Shown one piece after another: positions 60,396 to 64,000 of a stretch of 64,000 nt of DNA; position 1 is the stretch's first letter; each line of letters opens with the position of its first letter. The translations under genes and the position numbers were made by a program. The notes below the pieces were generated by a model that ran no database searches, had not been told where the DNA came from, and saw nothing but the letters and a program-made list of their open reading frames with translations. The stretch comes from Chromohalobacter marismortui (lineage in GTDB: Bacteria; Pseudomonadota; Gammaproteobacteria; Pseudomonadales; Halomonadaceae): NCBI RefSeq assembly GCF_004364315.1, contig NZ_SOBR01000002.1:372001-436000 (forward strand). The letters run 5' to 3'.

Positions 60396-61262
60396 TCAGT
60401 TACTGCGTTTGCGGAGAAAGTACAGGACTCCGAGAACCGTCAACGCCCCACCGACAAGCTGAGTCACCGTCGGCAATGTGCCCAGTAACAGCCATGCCAG
60501 TACCGAAGCCCCAACCGGTTCGCAGAGCATCGCCATGGAGACCAGAGAGACGCTGATAAACCGAGTGCAATAATTGAGCACGGAATGCCCGAGCAAGGTC
60601 GGCAACAGCGCGAGCAGAAAGAAGATGAGAAGGTCATCTCGATTGACGGCTGAAAGGGCATTCCCCGTCACCAAACAGTACAAGGCAATGGCAATGGCGG
60701 CAAAACCATAGCAATAGAAAGTATAGACATTGAGGCTGACACTTTTCAGCGCATGCTGACCCACGAAAAAATAGACAGTGGCAAGGAACGCTGCAGAAAG
60801 AGCAAGCAAATTCCCCCATAATGCAATCCCCGACACCCGGTAGTCGCCCCAACCGATAATGATACCCCCCAGTACCGATACCATCGCGCCCAGCGCGGCG
60901 CCACGGTTCAGGCGTTCCTGGTAAATAAAGTATCCAATAATGAAGGCAAAAAGAGGCTGCATGGTGGCAAGGGTCACCGAGCTAGCCACCGACGTATAAT
61001 CTAGAGAGGAAAACCAAGTAATGAAATGCAGCCCTAAGAGAAAGCCAGCCACCGCGCAATAGGCCAATCGCTTCCCATCTATTTTCATCAGGGAGTCTCG
61101 GCCGGATACAGCGAGAAACATTACCAGACAAGTTGCGAAAAGCATCCGGTAAAAGGCAATCACCGGCGCAGTGGCATCGGCCAGTTTAACCAGCGGCGCT
61201 GTCGTCGATATGGCCAGCACCGCTACTACCAGAAACGTGTACACCCATTTAGTTTTCTCCAT
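60396..61262 (-). CDS. EamA-family drug/metabolite transporter
   Basis: This 288-residue transporter has ten predicted helices in two EamA halves: STTAPLVKLADATAPVIAFYRMLFA and ALSAAFLATVYFFVGQHAL, with the conserved Pro/Glu at ends such as YQERLNRGAALGA. It follows the Rieske oxygenase gene with a 13-base gap and AGAGGA upstream of its ATG, so the pair is one operon. It may export the oxygenase product or import its substrate. Confidence 0.9.
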   Translation of the reverse strand: MEKTKWVYTFLVVAVLAISTTAPLVKLADATAPVIAFYRMLFATCLVMFLAVSGRDSLMKIDGKRLAYCAVAGFLLGLHFITWFSSLDYTSVASSVTLATMQPLFAFIIGYFIYQERLNRGAALGAMVSVLGGIIIGWGDYRVSGIALWGNLLALSAAFLATVYFFVGQHALKSVSLNVYTFYCYGFAAIAIALYCLVTGNALSAVNRDDLLIFFLLALLPTLLGHSVLNYCTRFISVSLVSMAMLCEPVGASVLAWLLLGTLPTVTQLVGGALTVLGVLYFLRKRSN

Positions 61263-61275
61263 AGATCCTCTATAA

Positions 61276-62364
61276 CTACTGGGGCTCGACAAAGGAACTT
61301 TTCAACCAGCCATGAAATTTCTCCACTTCTTTTTCATAGCGGGTATAGAAAACCGAACTGGCTTGCTTGAGGCCTTTCTGATGCCTTTGAATGATGGCTT
61401 CGTCTTCGCTTATCACCTGAGACCAGTGGCGCTCATAGGGCTTTATGATGTCTTCAAAATCATCACGTTCAAAAGAGATCTTAGGTACACAAAACCCGAA
61501 TTTCACGACGCACGTTTCAGGCGATACGGGCCACGTCTGTGCCCACCATACTGAATCAATGGTCGCGACGATGAATAAGTTGGGGTAAACAAGACAAAAC
61601 CTTGTCACCTTACGGTCAAGCGACTCGATATTCGTTAGCTCACCCCTTAGATGCCTCGGCAGAGAAGCTGTTCCGGCACCTTCCATTTCCAGGCACTGCC
61701 ACTCTCCTGAAGTCTTTACGCGAGAAAGGGCCTGTTTACCTATCGATGCCCTATGTACAAATGGGATATGCAAATTCTCCATACCCACTTCCAAATAAAG
61801 CTTCCAATTGGCTTGAAGAAATGATTCTTTCTTCTTATAGCAAGTCAGCCCACCAGTATCAAAAGGTGTCAAGACATCCTCTTCAAGGCTACCAATCTGA
61901 TCTCTCAAAGGGGCAGGGAATTTCGAAAAATTAACCCATACGAAGCCTCCCGAAACTTCACAGTGAATTTTCTTCAAACCATGCAGACAGTTATCAAAAC
62001 CATCCTCACCATCCCTAACCCCGGGATGCGAGAAAACTTCCCCGTTGTTGGAAAAAGCCCATCCATGAAATGGGCAAACGACGCTGGCACTGTTGCCCTG
62101 ACCTTCTCTAAGCTTCATTCCTCTATGTGGGCAGACATTATAAAAAGCACGTATATTGTTATCTGAATTAGCTATAAAAATGCTTTCTCCCAAAATATCG
62201 AGGCAGAAAAAATCGCCGTCATTACGGGCATCCTCTTCTCTACCCACCATGAGCCATTTTTCCTTGAACAAACGAGCCTTCTCTCTTTCACACCACCTTT
62301 CAGAAGCATAAGCATCAGGAAAGAACGACTCTCCCACATCATAACTTGAAAATATTTCACTCAT
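61276..62364 (-). CDS. Rieske-type ring-hydroxylating oxygenase alpha subunit
   Basis: This 362-residue oxygenase has the Rieske 2Fe-2S motif CPHRG (Cys78, His80) and CPFHGW (Cys97, His100), and a mononuclear iron region NWKLYLEVGMENLHIPFVHR with two His. It is shorter than classic dioxygenases and resembles monooxygenases of methyl- or amino-bearing substrates. No ferredoxin reductase gene is nearby. The coding sequence is clearly A+T-richer than its neighbours, a sign of transfer. The ATG at 62364 follows GGGACG. Confidence 0.9.
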   Translation of the reverse strand: MSEIFSSYDVGESFFPDAYASERWCEREKARLFKEKWLMVGREEDARNDGDFFCLDILGESIFIANSDNNIRAFYNVCPHRGMKLREGQGNSASVVCPFHGWAFSNNGEVFSHPGVRDGEDGFDNCLHGLKKIHCEVSGGFVWVNFSKFPAPLRDQIGSLEEDVLTPFDTGGLTCYKKKESFLQANWKLYLEVGMENLHIPFVHRASIGKQALSRVKTSGEWQCLEMEGAGTASLPRHLRGELTNIESLDRKVTRFCLVYPNLFIVATIDSVWWAQTWPVSPETCVVKFGFCVPKISFERDDFEDIIKPYERHWSQVISEDEAIIQRHQKGLKQASSVFYTRYEKEVEKFHGWLKSSFVEPQ

Positions 62365-62493
62365 AACAATCGTCCCATAAGCGCACAATAACGGAAAATA
62401 CAGAAACTTCTTAAGTGGCATCTATAAATATACAAACGTATCCTTATGGAACAACCGAGAGTTTTTCAATCAGCTTTGAACTAGGCTCAAAAC

Positions 62494-63369
62494 ATGAAAG
62501 AAATTGTGCACTTACAGAGCTTTTTGGCTGTCGCCAGGACGGGCAGCCTGACGCTGGCAGCGGAAGAGCTGCACGTGACTCCTAGTGCCGTGAGCCACCG
62601 CCTTCGCCAGTTGGAGCAGCGTCTGGGGGCCAAGCTGTTGCGCAGAACACCCCATGGCATGGCGCTGACGGGTGAAGGGCAGCGATTCAAGGACCGCATC
62701 TCTGATCCGATCGAGGCCATTGAAATGGCGTTGCGCCCGGAGACAGGGCAAGAAGGGCCACTTACCGTGAGTGTCATGCCCTGGTTTGCTTCCAGCTGGC
62801 TGATGCCGCGCCTCAAACGGTTCCAGTTGCGCTGTCCCGAAGCACGCATTCGCATCGAGACCAGCAGTCAGCTAAGCGATCTCGCTCATGGGCATGTCAC
62901 GGCAGCACTGAGATTTGGGCGGGGAGACTGGCCGGATATCGAGGTGGAACCGCTCTTTGACGAGTGGGTAATCCCCGTAGCCAGCCCAGATGTGGTCGCA
63001 CAAATGGGCTTGAATGCTCAAGATCCGGCACGGTGGCCTCGCCTCCCCGACCCTGACGATCTCTGGTCGAGTTGGTTTGGAGACGAGGTAATGGGCGAGG
63101 CTATGCGATCAAGCATAGAGCTACACGACACCAGCTCGCTGACGGAAGCGGCGGTCAACGGCATGGGCGTGGTGCTCGGACGCTACACGCACGTGGCTCC
63201 CTGGCTGGAGCGAGGCGACTTGGTCACGCTCGCCAGCCAATGGATCAGAATGCCGAAGCGCCACTACCTGGTTCGTTCGCGGCACCGCCCTATGCATTCC
63301 TGCTTTCCACATTTCCGCCGATGGCTGCATGACGAGGTCCAACGCGACCGAGCCAGCACGTCAAAGTGA
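62494..63369 (+). CDS. LysR-family regulator (GcvA-like)
   Basis: This 291-residue regulator has the helix-turn-helix GSLTLAAEELHVTPSAVSHRLRQLEQRLGAKLLRRTPHGM and a GcvA-type effector domain (PLTVSVMPWFASSWLMPRLKRF, SSLTEAAVNGMGVVLGRY). It is divergent from the oxygenase/EamA operon with 129 bases between, so it probably activates that operon. Confidence 0.92.
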   Translation: MKEIVHLQSFLAVARTGSLTLAAEELHVTPSAVSHRLRQLEQRLGAKLLRRTPHGMALTGEGQRFKDRISDPIEAIEMALRPETGQEGPLTVSVMPWFASSWLMPRLKRFQLRCPEARIRIETSSQLSDLAHGHVTAALRFGRGDWPDIEVEPLFDEWVIPVASPDVVAQMGLNAQDPARWPRLPDPDDLWSSWFGDEVMGEAMRSSIELHDTSSLTEAAVNGMGVVLGRYTHVAPWLERGDLVTLASQWIRMPKRHYLVRSRHRPMHSCFPHFRRWLHDEVQRDRASTSK

Positions 63370-63427
63370 GTTGTGTTGAATACATTCGGTAGTTATACGG
63401 AGAGGCGTCATGCAGGTCTGAAACGGC

Positions 63428-64000
63428 TCAGCTCATGACGACCATCACCACCAGCACGACCGTCAACAGTAGCAGGTAGACCCCGGCATGAACGCGATCG
63501 GGAATGCGCCCGATCCACCGCGACGCTAGGCGGATACCGAGCCATGAGCCGGCCGCCAGCGCCAGCAAGGCGCGCAGGTCCACATACCCCGCATACCAGG
63601 CGCCCAGGGGGGTATCGCTGGCCGACAGCAGCACATAGGTCACGGTGCCACTCACCGCCATCGGCAGCGACAGCGGATTGGCCATCGCCGTGGCCGCCGT
63701 CATGCTGGCCCCTCTGCGGCGCATCAGCGGCACGGTCATCACGCTGCCGCCAACACCTAAAAAGGCGGCGACAGTACCGATGAAGGTACCGGTCATCGCT
63801 GTCACTAGACGCCCCATGGGACGCACATCACCATACGCCTGATGCAGGAAACCGGGCCTAAGGATGGCATCCGCAATGGTAATCGCTAGATAGACGATAA
63901 ACGCCCAGCGCACCCAGTCCCCACTCAACGACAGCGCCGCGGCCGCGCCGAGCACGGCTCCGATGGCGATATAACCGATCAGTGGACGCACCAGATGCCA
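63428..64000 (-). CDS. TauE/SafE-family sulfite exporter-like permease (partial)
   Basis: The frame is still open at the window edge, so the N-terminal part is missing. About 190 residues are visible with five or six helices and the second half-repeat motif GTFIGTVAAFLGVGGSVMTVPLMRRRG, the TauE/SafE (DUF81) signature. It ends with RIPDRVHAGVYLLLLTVVLVVMVV. The family moves sulfite, sulfoacetate or related anions. The substrate here is unknown. Confidence 0.88.
   Translation of the reverse strand, partial: WHLVRPLIGYIAIGAVLGAAAALSLSGDWVRWAFIVYLAITIADAILRPGFLHQAYGDVRPMGRLVTAMTGTFIGTVAAFLGVGGSVMTVPLMRRRGASMTAATAMANPLSLPMAVSGTVTYVLLSASDTPLGAWYAGYVDLRALLALAAGSWLGIRLASRWIGRIPDRVHAGVYLLLLTVVLVVMVVMS

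Overview
The window reads as a chromosomal segment of a high-G+C gammaproteobacterium. The closest fit is the Halomonadaceae (Halomonas/Chromohalobacter type). This is inferred from the acidic, G+C-rich proteins, the gammaproteobacterial families (YejK/NdpA, YghU, NagD, YedI/DUF808, DUF2252) and the many transporters, not from a marker gene. No rRNA, tRNA, CRISPR, transposase or phage gene was seen.

Bases 1-20,270 are ordinary chromosome: the end of an ABC-2 permease, YejK, a DUF3298 lipoprotein, an aldo/keto reductase, a catalase with a terminator, an XRE regulator with an operator, a GAF-GGDEF-EAL protein, a secreted aldose epimerase, a CurA-like reductase, protoporphyrinogen oxidase, a dicarboxylate symporter, NagD, YghU, a YciI/AGE-epimerase operon, an MFS exporter, and TenA behind an unusual TPP riboswitch. 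Bases 20,378-26,789 form an amine-catabolism cluster: a glutamine-synthetase-like ligase, two FAD amine oxidases and an NhaC-type carrier, with a divergent GntR regulator and paired palindromic operators.

Bases 26,936-39,940 mix accessory and metabolic genes: a Phd/VapC pair, DUF2256, DUF2252, a YrhK-repeat membrane protein, a phospholipase-D synthase, a LacI-controlled sugar operon (dehydrogenase, isomerase, MFS carrier), a GFA protein, a zeta-toxin-like kinase with a 49-residue partner, and a LysR regulator. Bases 40,106-44,409 hold a 3.1-kb block with an orphan PAAR effector, a candidate immunity protein and a RhuM-Fic protein. The block is bracketed by 250-bp direct repeats of the 3' end of a NYN-domain gene.

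Bases 44,626-48,289 are a MarR-type regulator divergent from DsbA-like, paired SMR, deaminase and frameshifted racemase-like genes. After yedI and a cold-shock gene comes an integron-type cassette array without an integrase (50,414-53,941). Its three one-gene cassettes encode an M15-like protein, a GIY-YIG protein and an OLD-type ATPase, and each is followed by an attC-like site. The right end carries XRE/MFS, HipBA, MFS/ArsR, and Rieske oxygenase/EamA/LysR groups, then a TauE/SafE permease cut by the window edge.

A recurring theme is partial gene duplicates. Decayed pieces of hipB, DUF2252, lacI, rhuM, the NYN gene, the immunity gene, yedI and an MFS gene lie near their intact copies, which marks 29-60 kb as a plastic region.
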